NCBI GenBank assembly: GCA_036568605.1
Contig: DATCSE010000506.1
Location: 1-21,511, forward strand
Origin: DATCSE01 sp036568605
GTDB lineage: Bacteria; Pseudomonadota; Gammaproteobacteria; Burkholderiales; Burkholderiaceae_C
Direction: 5' to 3'
Length of the DNA: 21,511 nucleotides
Shown here: positions 1-7,355 of the stretch, piece after piece
Layout of the letters: every line of letters starts with the position of its first letter
How positions within the stretch are numbered: the stretch's first letter is position 1
Position numbers and translations under genes: made by a program
Notes under the pieces: model-generated
What the model saw: the letters and a program-made list of their open reading frames with translations, nothing else
Database searches by the model: none
What the model was told of the DNA's origin: nothing

Positions 1-38
1 GTCTTGCCCAGCAGCTTGTCAATGAATTTCTTGATCAT
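1..38 (-). CDS. pcnB: Poly(A) polymerase PcnB, N-terminal fragment (runs off window)
   Basis: Only the first 12 codons are visible, reading M-I-K-K-F-I-D-K-L-L-G-K from an ATG at 38-36. This Lys-rich, Ile/Leu-rich start resembles the N-terminus of betaproteobacterial PcnB, which adds poly(A) tails to RNA 3' ends and promotes decay. The ATG overlaps the TGA of the upstream HAD phosphatase gene (ATGA), the same coupling as at the two previous junctions. The order hda, HAD phosphatase, pcnB is familiar in Burkholderiales. The reading frame and overlap are seen; the identity is inferred from a dozen residues plus context. Confidence 0.6.
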   Translation of the reverse strand, partial: MIKKFIDKLLGK

Positions 39-721
39 TCGGTGAAGAGCTTGAGGATGCGCCAGCCGCGCTCGCGTGCGATGGCCTCGAGCGCAGCCGA
101 CGGATTGGTCGCGACCGGATCGGTGGCGCGCTCGAGCAGCGGGAGGTCGTTGACCGAGTCGGAATACACGCTGATGCGCTCGAAGCCGGCCCAGTCGGCG
201 CCCTGTTCGTGCAGCCACTGCCGCACCCGCTCGACCTTGCCGTCGCGGTAGCTCGGCGTGCCGGCGATCCGACCCGTGATGGTACCGCTGCTCGTGCGCT
301 CGAGCCGGACGGCGATCAGCGTCTCGATGCCGAAGGCATGGGCAATCGGGGCGGTGACGAAGTCGTTGGTCGCGGTGACCAGCGCGACGAGATCGCCGCG
401 CTCGCGGTGGCTGCGCACCAGATCGAAGGCCGCGGGGCGCAGGTTCGGCACGATCACCTCATCCATGAAACGGCGATGCGCGGCGTCCGCCTCGGCAACG
501 CTGCGGGCGCGCAGCGGCTCGGTCGCGAACGCGACGTACTCGTGAATGTCGAGCTGACCGGCCTTGTACTGCGCATAGAACGCGTCGTTGCGGCGCGCGA
601 ACTCGGCGGCGTCGACCCAGCCCAGCGTCGTGACGAACTCGCCCCAGGCGTGGTCGGAGTCCAGCGGCAGCAGCGTGTCGTCGAGATCGAACAGGCACAG
701 GTTGCGCGGCCCCTTGATCAT
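35..721 (-). CDS. HAD-IB family phosphatase (SerB-like)
   Basis: A 228-aa cytoplasmic HAD-superfamily hydrolase of subfamily IB (phosphoserine phosphatase/histidinol-phosphatase-like). Motif I is F-D-L-D-D-T at residues 11-16 (nucleophile D12, acid/base D14). Motif II is the V-T-A-T-N-D stretch at 115-120. K162 is the likely motif III lysine, and motif IV is S-D-S-V-N-D-L at 187-193 with D188 and D192 for Mg2+. The helical cap lies between motifs I and II, at about 20-95. The start overlaps the hda stop as ATGA and the stop overlaps the pcnB start the same way, so translation is probably coupled. The substrate cannot be told from sequence; members are variously annotated as SerB-like or histidinol-phosphatase-like. 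Confidence 0.9.
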   Translation of the reverse strand: MIKGPRNLCLFDLDDTLLPLDSDHAWGEFVTTLGWVDAAEFARRNDAFYAQYKAGQLDIHEYVAFATEPLRARSVAEADAAHRRFMDEVIVPNLRPAAFDLVRSHRERGDLVALVTATNDFVTAPIAHAFGIETLIAVRLERTSSGTITGRIAGTPSYRDGKVERVRQWLHEQGADWAGFERISVYSDSVNDLPLLERATDPVATNPSAALEAIARERGWRILKLFTE

Positions 722-1386
722 CGTCCTTCCTCGTTCAGCATCTGTTTCAGCAGCGGCACCGTGATCGCCCGCTTGGTCGCGAGCGAGAAGTCGTCGAGCC
801 GGTCCAGCAGCGCCATCAGATGCTTCAGGTCGCGCGCGAACCGGGTCAGGAGGTAGTCCATCACGTCGTCGGACAGGAACACGCCGCGCCGGTCGGCCTC
901 GCGGCGCAGCGCGGCGCGCGCCTCGGACTCGGTCAGCGGCTCCAGCGCGAACACGTGGCCCCAGGCGATGCGGGTGCGCAGGTCCTCGCGCAGCGGCAGG
1001 TCGACCGGCGGCGCATGCCCGGCCGAGACCAGCGGCACGCCGTCGCCGACCGCCTCGACGAACAGCGTGAACGCGGCATGCTGCTGGTCGGCGTCGAACG
1101 CATCGCAGTCATCGAACACGATCAGCGACCACCCCTCGTCGTGCCGCCACGGCGGCGCGTCGCCCGCGCCGAACCAGCCGACGCGCAGGCCCTGGTCGTC
1201 GAAATGCTGCGCGGTTGCGCGCAGCAGGTGGGTCTTGCCGGTGCCGCTCGCCCCCCACAGGTAGACCGGCGCCGACTGCGGCCCGAGCGAGCGCAGATGC
1301 TCGACCGCCTGCGCGTTCGCGCCGGGCACGAAGTTGTCGAAGGTGCGCGCCGGCTCGGCACCGATCGGCAGCGGGATCTGCTTCAT
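718..1386 (-). CDS. hda: DnaA regulatory inactivator Hda
   Basis: A 222-aa DnaA-like AAA+ protein. In the known system Hda, bound to the DNA-loaded beta clamp, stimulates ATP hydrolysis by DnaA and prevents re-initiation (RIDA). The N-terminus carries Q-I-P-L-P-I at residues 3-8, matching the clamp-binding motif of Hda. Walker A is G-A-S-G-T-G-K-T at 45-52 and Walker B is L-I-V-F-D-D at 88-93, followed by the AAA+ lid. It lacks the DNA-binding C-terminal domain of DnaA, as expected for Hda. The frame stays open far upstream, but the ATG at 1386 gives the conserved N-terminus and overlaps the stop of the permease gene (ATGA), so it was chosen. Confidence 0.93.
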   Translation of the reverse strand: MKQIPLPIGAEPARTFDNFVPGANAQAVEHLRSLGPQSAPVYLWGASGTGKTHLLRATAQHFDDQGLRVGWFGAGDAPPWRHDEGWSLIVFDDCDAFDADQQHAAFTLFVEAVGDGVPLVSAGHAPPVDLPLREDLRTRIAWGHVFALEPLTESEARAALRREADRRGVFLSDDVMDYLLTRFARDLKHLMALLDRLDDFSLATKRAITVPLLKQMLNEEGR

Positions 1387-2444
1387 CCCAGATACAGCGG
1401 GCTGGCCAGGTACGCCTCGCGCACCCGCCCCACGGCGACCACCAGGAGCGCGCTCAGCGGCAGCGCGATCAGCACGCCGACGAAGCCGAACAGGTGCCCG
1501 AACGCCAACAGCACGAAGATGACCGTGATCGGGCTCATGCCGATGCGCTCGCCGACCAGTCGCGGCGTCAGGAAGAAGCTCTCGATCACCTGGCCGATGC
1601 CGTAGACCACCGCCACGCCGACCAGCCCCTGCCAGCCGGCGAACTGCAGCGCCCCCGAGATCAGCGCGAGGAGCAGCCCCAGCCCGAAGCCGACATACGG
1701 GATGAAGACCGCGAGCCCGGTGAACACGCCGACCGGCACCGCGAGATCGAAGCCGAACAGCGCCAGGCCGACGCTGTAGTACGCCGCGAGCACCAGCATC
1801 ACGAGCAGCTGGCCGCGCAGGTACTGGCCCAGCATCGCATCGCATTCGCTGGCAAAGCCGTACACGCTGTCGCGCATGCGCGGCGGGACCAGCGCCGCGA
1901 ACCGGGCGGTGAGGTTGTTCCAGTCCATCAGCAGGTAGAACAGCACGACCGGGACGAGGAAGGCATTGCCCACCACCGCCAGCAGGATGCTGCCGCCGAT
2001 GCGCGCCGAGCTCAGCGCGGTGGCGATCCAGTCCTCGAGGTTCGCGTCCAGATACTTCAGCACGAAGGCCTTAATGCTCGCGGTATCGAGCGCGACGTTG
2101 ATCCCCATCTTCGCGAGCCACGGCCCGAGGTTCGCGTTCAGGCGATCGGCCAGCAGCGGGATCTGCTCGCGCAGCAGCGGCAGCTGTTTGGACAGGATGG
2201 GCACGATCAGCAGCAGCACCGCGAGCACCGCGACGATCGCCGCGACCTCGACCAGCGCCACCGCGACCCAGCGCGGCACGCGCCGCCAGGCCAAGCGCTC
2301 GACCGCAGGATGCAGCACGTAGCCCAGCACGGCCGCGATCGCGAATGGCGTCAGCACGGGCGCGAGCAGCCACAGCGCGAACAGCAGCAGCAGGCTGAGG
2401 GCGGTCCAGGTGGCGGTACGGCGTTGGGCGGGCGTGAAGGTCAT
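1383..2444 (-). CDS. AI-2E family transporter (PerM/TqsA-like permease)
   Basis: A 353-aa inner-membrane protein of the AI-2E/PerM family. Hydrophobic segments lie at about 14-48 (a pair), 61-85, 150-175, 213-235, 238-265, 268-287 and 303-338, with the usual soluble loop at about 86-148. The family conserved region G-Q-V-I-E-S at 285-290, followed by L-T-P-R-L-V-G, is present. Family members export diverse solutes (autoinducer-2 for TqsA, Na+/H+ for some), so the substrate is unknown. In Burkholderiales a permease of this kind is commonly placed just before hda, as here. The ATG at 2444 has no strong ribosome-binding site; it lies 31 bases after sirB1. Confidence 0.88.
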   Translation of the reverse strand: MTFTPAQRRTATWTALSLLLLFALWLLAPVLTPFAIAAVLGYVLHPAVERLAWRRVPRWVAVALVEVAAIVAVLAVLLLIVPILSKQLPLLREQIPLLADRLNANLGPWLAKMGINVALDTASIKAFVLKYLDANLEDWIATALSSARIGGSILLAVVGNAFLVPVVLFYLLMDWNNLTARFAALVPPRMRDSVYGFASECDAMLGQYLRGQLLVMLVLAAYYSVGLALFGFDLAVPVGVFTGLAVFIPYVGFGLGLLLALISGALQFAGWQGLVGVAVVYGIGQVIESFFLTPRLVGERIGMSPITVIFVLLAFGHLFGFVGVLIALPLSALLVVAVGRVREAYLASPLYLG

Positions 2445-2475
2445 CGGCTCGGCGGTGTCGTCGATGCGGGCGCGT

Positions 2476-3348
2476 TCAATGCAGACGCGGCGACGAGCCG
2501 GTGCGGCCCAGCCGCGCCAGCCGCTCGGCGATCGCCTGGCGATCCTGCGCGTCGGGCGCGTTCTCGAGATAGAGGGTCAGGTCGCGCGCCGCCGCGACGT
2601 CGTCGCCGACGTCGGCGTAGACGAGGCCGCGGTCGCGCCGCTCCTCCCACACCTGCGGCAACAGCACGACCAGGCGCTGCAGCACCGCGAGCAGGCGCCG
2701 CGGATCGGCGGCGCCGCGATGGATCTCCTTCAGGTTGCGCAGCATCCGGGCGAGTACCTCGCGGGACGACGCGGCCTTCAGGAACAGGCCCAGCGGCACG
2801 TCGAAGTCGCCCTGCAGGCCGCGGTCGCGCTTGTACGGCGCGAGCAGTTCGTTGAGCTCGTCGCGCGACAGCGACTGGCCGGTGAACGGGTCGATCAGCA
2901 CCTCGCCCTGTGGCATCTTCAGCTTGATCAGGAAGTGGCCCGGGAACGAGACGCCGCGCGCGGTCAGCCCGATCTGCGTCGCGATCTCGATGTACAGCAC
3001 CGCCAGCGTGATCGGGATGCCGCGGCGCGTCTGCAGCACGTTGTGCAGGTAGCTGTTGGCCGGGTCGTAGTAGTTGTTGACGTTGCCCGCGAAGCCCAGC
3101 TCCTGGAAGAAGTAGCGGTTCAGCCAGCGCAGCCGCTGCACCGGCACCGCGTCGGCCGGCAGACGGCGCTTCAGCTTCGCGGCGAGCGCGTCGACCTCGG
3201 CCAGCACGGCCTGCACGTCCAGCGCGGGGAACTCGTCCTGCGCGATGGACGCCGCGGCCTCCACGAGGGACAGGCTGGCGTCGTCGGCCACCAGCGCAGC
3301 GAAGTATTCGAGCGCCGTGGGCGTCTCAAACTGCAACGAACCGGGCAT
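2476..3348 (-). CDS. sirB1: SirB1 family protein (transglutaminase-like fold plus TPR-like C-terminus)
   Basis: A 290-aa protein of the SirB1 family. The transglutaminase-like core includes R-R-G-I-P-I-T-L-A at 108-116, G-V-S-F-P-G-H-F-L-I at 132-141 and L-I-D-P-F at 151-155, all typical SirB1 blocks. A helical TPR-like tail spans about 205-275. No signal peptide is seen, so it should be cytoplasmic. The biochemical role of SirB1 is not established. It lies 31 bases after murJ and 31 before the permease, so it should be in the same transcript. Confidence 0.87.
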   Translation of the reverse strand: MPGSLQFETPTALEYFAALVADDASLSLVEAAASIAQDEFPALDVQAVLAEVDALAAKLKRRLPADAVPVQRLRWLNRYFFQELGFAGNVNNYYDPANSYLHNVLQTRRGIPITLAVLYIEIATQIGLTARGVSFPGHFLIKLKMPQGEVLIDPFTGQSLSRDELNELLAPYKRDRGLQGDFDVPLGLFLKAASSREVLARMLRNLKEIHRGAADPRRLLAVLQRLVVLLPQVWEERRDRGLVYADVGDDVAAARDLTLYLENAPDAQDRQAIAERLARLGRTGSSPRLH

Positions 3349-3379
3349 GTCGGCGAGTTTATCGCTGCGGCGGCCCGGT

Positions 3380-4936
3380 TCAGCCGCGCCGCATGAAGTC
3401 GCGCAGCGTCAATCCGGTCGCCAGCAGCGCGCCGAAGTACAGCGCCGCCGCCCCGCACAGGCACGCGGCCAGCAGACCGGCGCGGCGCAAGCCGTGGGAG
3501 CCGAGCGCCACCCAGTCGATCGCCTGACCGGCCCAGGCGAGCATCGCGCCCAGCAGCGCGGTCGCGAACACGACGCGGAGCGCGAACGGCACCCAGCCCG
3601 GCGCGGGCCGGTACTGGCCGCCGCGCCGCAGGCCGACGAACAGCCAGGTGGCGTTGATCAGCGCGCCGATGCTGATCGACAGCGTCAGCCCGGCGTGCTT
3701 GAACAGCGGCACGAACACCAGGTTCATCGCCTGGGTCAGCACCAGCACGATGACCGCGATGCGCACCGGTGTGCCGACGTCCTGCTTCGCGTAGTAGCCC
3801 GGCGCGAGGATCTTCACGGCAATGATCCCGACCAGCCCGACGCCGTAGCCGACCAGCGCATGCGCGGTCTGCGGCACCGCGTCGGCGCCGAACCGGCCGT
3901 GGTGGAACAGCGTGGCGATCAGCGCGTCCGGGAACACCAGCAGCGCCACCGTGCAGGGCAACGCGAGCAGCAGCACGAGCCGCAGGCCCCAGTCGAGCAG
4001 GCTGGAGTACGACTCGAAGTCGGCCTTGCCCTGCGCGGCCGAAAGCTGCGGCACCAGCACGACGCCCAGCGCCACGCCGATCAGCGCGGTCGGGAACTCC
4101 ATCAGCCGGTCCGCATAAGTGATCCACGAGACCGCGCCGACACCCTGGTGCGACGCGATCTGCGTGTTGATCATGATGGACAGCGGCGCCACCGAGACGC
4201 CGACCAGCGCCGGCGCCATCTGCTTCAGCACGCGGCCGACGCCCGGGTGGGCGCGCGCCGCGCGGATCGCCTGCCAGCTCAGGCCGATGCGCGGCAGCGC
4301 GCCGATCACGCGCAGCGCCGGCACCTGGATCGCGAGTTGCAGCACGCCGCCGAGCAGCACGCCCAATGCCATCGAGTAGATGGGCTCGAAGCCCCAGGCC
4401 TTCATCCACGGCGAGAGGAACCAGGCCGCGGCGATCGTCGAGAGGTTCAGCAGCACCGGCGTCGCGGCCGGCACCGCGAAGCGCTTCCAGGTGTTCAGGA
4501 TGCCCGAGGACAGCGACACCAGCGAGATGAAGCCGATGTACGGGAACATCCAGCGTGTCATCACGACCGCGTCGTCGAAGCGGACCAGCCCCGAGCCCAT
4601 CAGCCAGACGACGATGGGCGACGCGACGACGCCGACTGCGACGGTCACCAGCAGCGCCCAGAACAGCATCGTCGCGACGGCGTCGATCAGCCGGTGGGTG
4701 ACCTCGTCGCCCTCCACCGCCCGGGTTTGCGCCAGCACCGGCACGAACGCCTGCGTGAATGCGCCCTCGCCGAACAGCCGCCGCAGCAGGTTCGGGATGC
4801 GGAATGCGACATTGAACGCGTCCACCGACGCGCCGGCGCCGAACAGTGCCGCGACGACGATCTCGCGCACCAAGCCGGTGACCCGCGAGGCCAGCGTGAA
4901 CAACGAGATGGTGGAAGCGGCCCGCAGCAGGTTCAT
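3380..4936 (-). CDS. murJ: Lipid II flippase MurJ
   Basis: A 518-aa polytopic inner-membrane protein of the MOP exporter superfamily that flips lipid II across the membrane for peptidoglycan synthesis. The N-terminus has S-R-V-T-G-L-V-R-E at 17-25 with R24, then S-V-D-A-F with D39, the charged cavity residues at the same positions as in E. coli MurJ. A second conserved pair, Y-A-D-R-L-M-E at 274-280 (D276, R277), corresponds to E. coli D269/R270. About 14 hydrophobic segments are visible, as expected. It is the first gene of the minus-strand operon and diverges from rpsT. It is probably essential. Confidence 0.96.
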   Translation of the reverse strand: MNLLRAASTISLFTLASRVTGLVREIVVAALFGAGASVDAFNVAFRIPNLLRRLFGEGAFTQAFVPVLAQTRAVEGDEVTHRLIDAVATMLFWALLVTVAVGVVASPIVVWLMGSGLVRFDDAVVMTRWMFPYIGFISLVSLSSGILNTWKRFAVPAATPVLLNLSTIAAAWFLSPWMKAWGFEPIYSMALGVLLGGVLQLAIQVPALRVIGALPRIGLSWQAIRAARAHPGVGRVLKQMAPALVGVSVAPLSIMINTQIASHQGVGAVSWITYADRLMEFPTALIGVALGVVLVPQLSAAQGKADFESYSSLLDWGLRLVLLLALPCTVALLVFPDALIATLFHHGRFGADAVPQTAHALVGYGVGLVGIIAVKILAPGYYAKQDVGTPVRIAVIVLVLTQAMNLVFVPLFKHAGLTLSISIGALINATWLFVGLRRGGQYRPAPGWVPFALRVVFATALLGAMLAWAGQAIDWVALGSHGLRRAGLLAACLCGAAALYFGALLATGLTLRDFMRRG

Positions 4937-4947
4937 GGACCGCGCGG

Positions 4948-4953
4948 ATTATA
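4948..4953 (-). promoter_or_regulatory. Candidate murJ -10 element giving a very short leader
   Basis: The minus strand reads a perfect TATAAT at 4953-4948, ending 11 bases before the murJ ATG at 4936. Transcription would begin near 4941, leaving a 5' leader of only about five bases and no room for a Shine-Dalgarno site. The -35 region (about 4970-4976, CCGGCA/CGGCAA) is poor. Seen: the hexamer and spacing. Inferred: promoter activity. Confidence 0.5.
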
Positions 4954-4984
4954 GGGAGCGGTTACCCACTTGCCGGCGGGCAAA

Positions 4985-5013
4985 TTGCGCCGCTACCCGG
5001 CCAATGCTATACT
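4985..5013 (+). promoter_or_regulatory. rpsT sigma-70 promoter
   Basis: The -35 element TTGCGC at 4985-4990 and the -10 element TATACT at 5008-5013 are separated by 17 bases. A TG at 5005-5006 makes it an extended -10. Transcription should begin near 5020, giving a leader of about 45 bases before the rpsT ATG. It fits a strongly expressed ribosomal protein gene. Confidence 0.75.
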
Positions 5014-5064
5014 CGCGGTCTTTGCTCCACCCTGGGCACGACCCAAACACGGGACCCAAAACCG

Positions 5065-5367
5065 ATGGCCACCTCCGCCAAAGCCAAGAAAAAGACCGTC
5101 CGCATCGCTTCGGGCCTGAAGCGCGTGCGTCAGGACGTCAAGCTCAACGCCGCCAACACCGCGCTGCGTTCGAAGTTCCGCACGGTCATCAAGAACGTCC
5201 AGAAGGCCGTTGCCGCCGGCGACAAGGCCAAGGCGACCGACCTCTTCAAGTCGGCCCAGTCGGTGATCGACTCGGTGGCCGACAAGGGCCTGTTCCACAA
5301 GAACAAGGCCGCGCGCCACAAGAGCCGCCTCGCGGCCAAGGTCAAGGCGCTCTCGCTGTCCGCCTGA
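5065..5367 (+). CDS. rpsT: 30S ribosomal protein S20
   Basis: A 100-aa Lys/Arg/Ala-rich helical protein that binds 16S rRNA. It shows the S20 pattern: basic N-terminus, the N-T-A-L-R-S-K-F-R-T block at 32-41, the A-D-K-G-L-F-H-K-N-K-A-A-R block at 72-84, and K-S-R-L at 87-90. It is longer than the roughly 87-aa E. coli protein, as in other Burkholderiales. The codons are strongly biased to C/G third positions. It is a single-gene unit with its own promoter upstream and an intrinsic terminator downstream, divergent from murJ. Confidence 0.97.
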   Translation: MATSAKAKKKTVRIASGLKRVRQDVKLNAANTALRSKFRTVIKNVQKAVAAGDKAKATDLFKSAQSVIDSVADKGLFHKNKAARHKSRLAAKVKALSLSA

Positions 5368-5395
5368 CGACGACGCGGTTTCCAGGGTGATCGAC

Positions 5396-5427
5396 AAAGG
5401 GCTCGCAGTGCGAGCCCTTTTCGTTTT
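5396..5427 (+). terminator. Intrinsic terminator of rpsT
   Basis: The arm AAAGGGCTCGC at 5396-5406 pairs with GCGAGCCCTTT at 5410-5420 around a 3-base loop, followed by a T-rich run TCGTTTT. It starts 28 bases after the rpsT stop. On the minus strand the tail is less T-rich, so it mainly serves rpsT. Confidence 0.9.
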
Positions 5428-5447
5428 GGGGCCGGCAGGCGCCCCCT

Positions 5448-5795
5448 CTACGCCTTCGGCCGGGCGGCCGAAGGCTCGGGCATCAGGCAGGCCTCGGCGA
5501 CCTGCAGGTCGTTGTCGCGGGCGAAGTTCATCACGAAGTCCCAGGCCATCGGCTCGATGCTGCGCAGGGCCTCGCTGACGATCACGCACTTCACGCCGTT
5601 GATCACGCGCGGCACGCAGTACGGCGAATAGCCGATGAACGCGCCGATGCCGCTCTGCACGCCCTCGGGCCGAAAACAGGACATCGCGCCGGCCAGGCGC
5701 TCGGCCCAGTCGCTCGGTCGGAAGGTCTTGCCGTCCCGGGTCAGGCCCTGGATGAAGAACTCGCGGGGTTTGGGGGCGGCGGTGGGCTCGGTCAT
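5448..5795 (-). CDS. DUF3579 family protein
   Basis: A 115-aa soluble protein matching the betaproteobacterial DUF3579 family. The conserved core runs from F-F-I-Q-G-L-T at 13-19, through F-R-P-S-D-W-A-E-R-L at 25-34, to C-V-P-R-V-I-N-G-V-K-C at 60-70 and A-L-R-S-I-E-P-M at 76-83. Function unknown. The frame stays open to an ATG at 5981, but the extra 62 residues are low-complexity and not family-like, so the ATG at 5795 was chosen. The gene converges on rpsT and diverges from argD. Neighbourhood with arginine genes is common in Burkholderiales, but no functional link is shown. Confidence 0.85.
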   Translation of the reverse strand: MTEPTAAPKPREFFIQGLTRDGKTFRPSDWAERLAGAMSCFRPEGVQSGIGAFIGYSPYCVPRVINGVKCVIVSEALRSIEPMAWDFVMNFARDNDLQVAEACLMPEPSAARPKA

Positions 5796-6108
5796 CGGCG
5801 ACGGTGAAATCGGGCGCTTCGGTAACGCGCGCCAGGTGGGGCGCTCGATCCAGAGTGGCCGTCGTGCGGCAGCCGCAATTGTGCCCTGTCCTTGCTGCGC
5901 CGCAGCACGCCCGGCGACTATCGCCGAGCGACTCGTGAAGCTATCGACGACAGAACCTGGAACTTCGGGCATGGCCTCCATTTCGGCCTGTCATCGTCGG
6001 TTCTAAAGCGAGACCGTAGAATGCCCTCCCGAGCGGGATGTGGCTTCGGCGCACCTCCCGCTCGCGTCTTTGTTCGGTCCCTTCCGGTCGCTTTTTGGGA
6101 GTCCTGTG
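5796..6108. promoter_or_regulatory. Divergent intergenic region DUF3579/argD with leader inverted repeat
   Basis: This 313-base gap holds no convincing gene. A TAGAAT at 6017-6022 could be the -10 of argD; its -35 is weak. The predicted argD leader contains an inverted repeat: CGAGCGGGA at 6030-6038 and TCCCGCTCG at 6056-6064. The left arm can instead form a small local hairpin, CCCG-AG-CGGG at 6028-6037. The ribosome-binding site GGGAG at 6097-6101 lies downstream, after a run of five T at 6092-6096. I see no clear promoter for the DUF3579 gene. Confidence 0.45.
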
Positions 6109-7350
6109 ATGAACGCCCCCGACAAACTGCCTCCCACCACGCCGGCCTCGGCCGAGCCGCACGTGATGAAGACCTATGGGCGACTCCCGATCGCGCTGTC
6201 GCACGGCCAAGGCTGCTGGGTCTGGGACACCGACGGCAAGAAGTACCTCGACGGGCTGGGCGGCATCGCGGTCAACACACTGGGCCATGCGCACCCGAAG
6301 CTGGTGCCGGCGCTGACCGAGCAGATCGGCAAGCTGATCCACACCTCGAACTACTACCTCGTGCCGCTGCAGGAAAAGCTGGCGGCCAAGCTGACTGAGC
6401 TGTCGGGCCTGAGCAAGGTCTTCTTCTGCAGCACCGGGCTCGAGGCGAACGAGGCCGCGCTGAAGATCGCGCGCAAGTACGGCCACGACAAGGGCGTCGC
6501 GCGACCCGAGATCATCGTCTACGAAGCGGCGTTCCACGGTCGCTCGATCGCGACGCTGTCGGCCACCGGCAACCCCAAGGTGCAGGCCGGGTTCGAGCCG
6601 CTGGTCGAGGGCTTCGTGCGGGTGCCGCTGAACGACGTCGCGGCGATCGAGAACGTGGCGGCGACGAATCCGAACGTCGTCGCGGTGTTCCTCGAGGTGA
6701 TTCAGGGCGAAGGCGGGGTACGCCCGACGACGATCGACTATCTGAAGCAGGTGCGCCGCGTCTGCGACGAACGCGGCTGGCTGCTGATGCTCGACGAGGT
6801 GCAATGCGGCATGGGCCGCACCGGCAAGTGGTTCGCGCACCAGTGGGCCGGGATCAAGCCCGACGTGATGCCGCTCGCGAAGGGCCTGGGCTCGGGTGTG
6901 CCGGTCGGCGCGGTGGTCTGCGGCCCCAAGGCCGCGGATGTGCTCGGCCCCGGCAACCACGGCACCACCTTCGGCGGCAACCCGCTCGCGATGCGCGCCG
7001 GCGTCGAGACGATCCGCATCATGGAAGAAGACGGCCTGCTCGACAATGCCGCGAAGGTCGGCGCGGCGCTGAAGAGCGGGCTCGAACGCGAGCTCGCCGG
7101 CGTCGCGGGCTTGAAGGAAATCCGCGGTCAGGGCCTGATGCTGGGCATCGAGCTCGACCGCCCGTGCGGCGACATCCTGGGCCGCGCGGCACAGGCCGGG
7201 CTGATGCTCAGCGTGACGGCCGAGCGCGTGATCCGCCTTGTGCCGCCGCTGATCCTGAGCGAAGACGAAGCAAAGCAGATCGTCGCGATCCTCGTGCCGG
7301 TGATCAAGACCTTCCTCGCCGAGACGGCGACCAGCGTAGGCCCCAAGTGA
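6109..7350 (+). CDS. argD: Acetylornithine aminotransferase ArgD (class III PLP aminotransferase)
   Basis: A 413-aa PLP enzyme that interconverts N-acetylglutamate semialdehyde and N2-acetylornithine in arginine synthesis; many members also act on succinyldiaminopimelate. Landmarks are C-S-T-G-L-E-A-N-E-A at 107-116 (phosphate-binding turn), F-H-G-R at 142-145, E-V-I-Q-G-E-G-G at 196-203, L-D-E-V-Q-C-G at 228-234 with D229 facing the PLP nitrogen, and the PLP lysine K258 in L-A-K-G-L-G-S-G. G-T-T-F-G-G-N-P follows at 285-292. The start at 6109 has a good GGGAG site 7 bases upstream and gives the usual length; an earlier in-frame ATG at 6040 lacks family similarity. argF follows after 5 bases. 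Confidence 0.93.
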   Translation: MNAPDKLPPTTPASAEPHVMKTYGRLPIALSHGQGCWVWDTDGKKYLDGLGGIAVNTLGHAHPKLVPALTEQIGKLIHTSNYYLVPLQEKLAAKLTELSGLSKVFFCSTGLEANEAALKIARKYGHDKGVARPEIIVYEAAFHGRSIATLSATGNPKVQAGFEPLVEGFVRVPLNDVAAIENVAATNPNVVAVFLEVIQGEGGVRPTTIDYLKQVRRVCDERGWLLMLDEVQCGMGRTGKWFAHQWAGIKPDVMPLAKGLGSGVPVGAVVCGPKAADVLGPGNHGTTFGGNPLAMRAGVETIRIMEEDGLLDNAAKVGAALKSGLERELAGVAGLKEIRGQGLMLGIELDRPCGDILGRAAQAGLMLSVTAERVIRLVPPLILSEDEAKQIVAILVPVIKTFLAETATSVGPK

Positions 7351-7355
7351 AGACG

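Noticed and set aside
5796..5981. A longer DUF3579 protein starting at 5981
   Set aside because: The added 62 residues are low-complexity and do not resemble the family; this stretch better serves as a divergent upstream region.
5387..6006. Short plus-strand open frames over the DUF3579 gene and its upstream region
   Set aside because: One begins inside the rpsT terminator region and the others are Arg-rich with no ribosome-binding site; the minus-strand DUF3579 gene explains the region.
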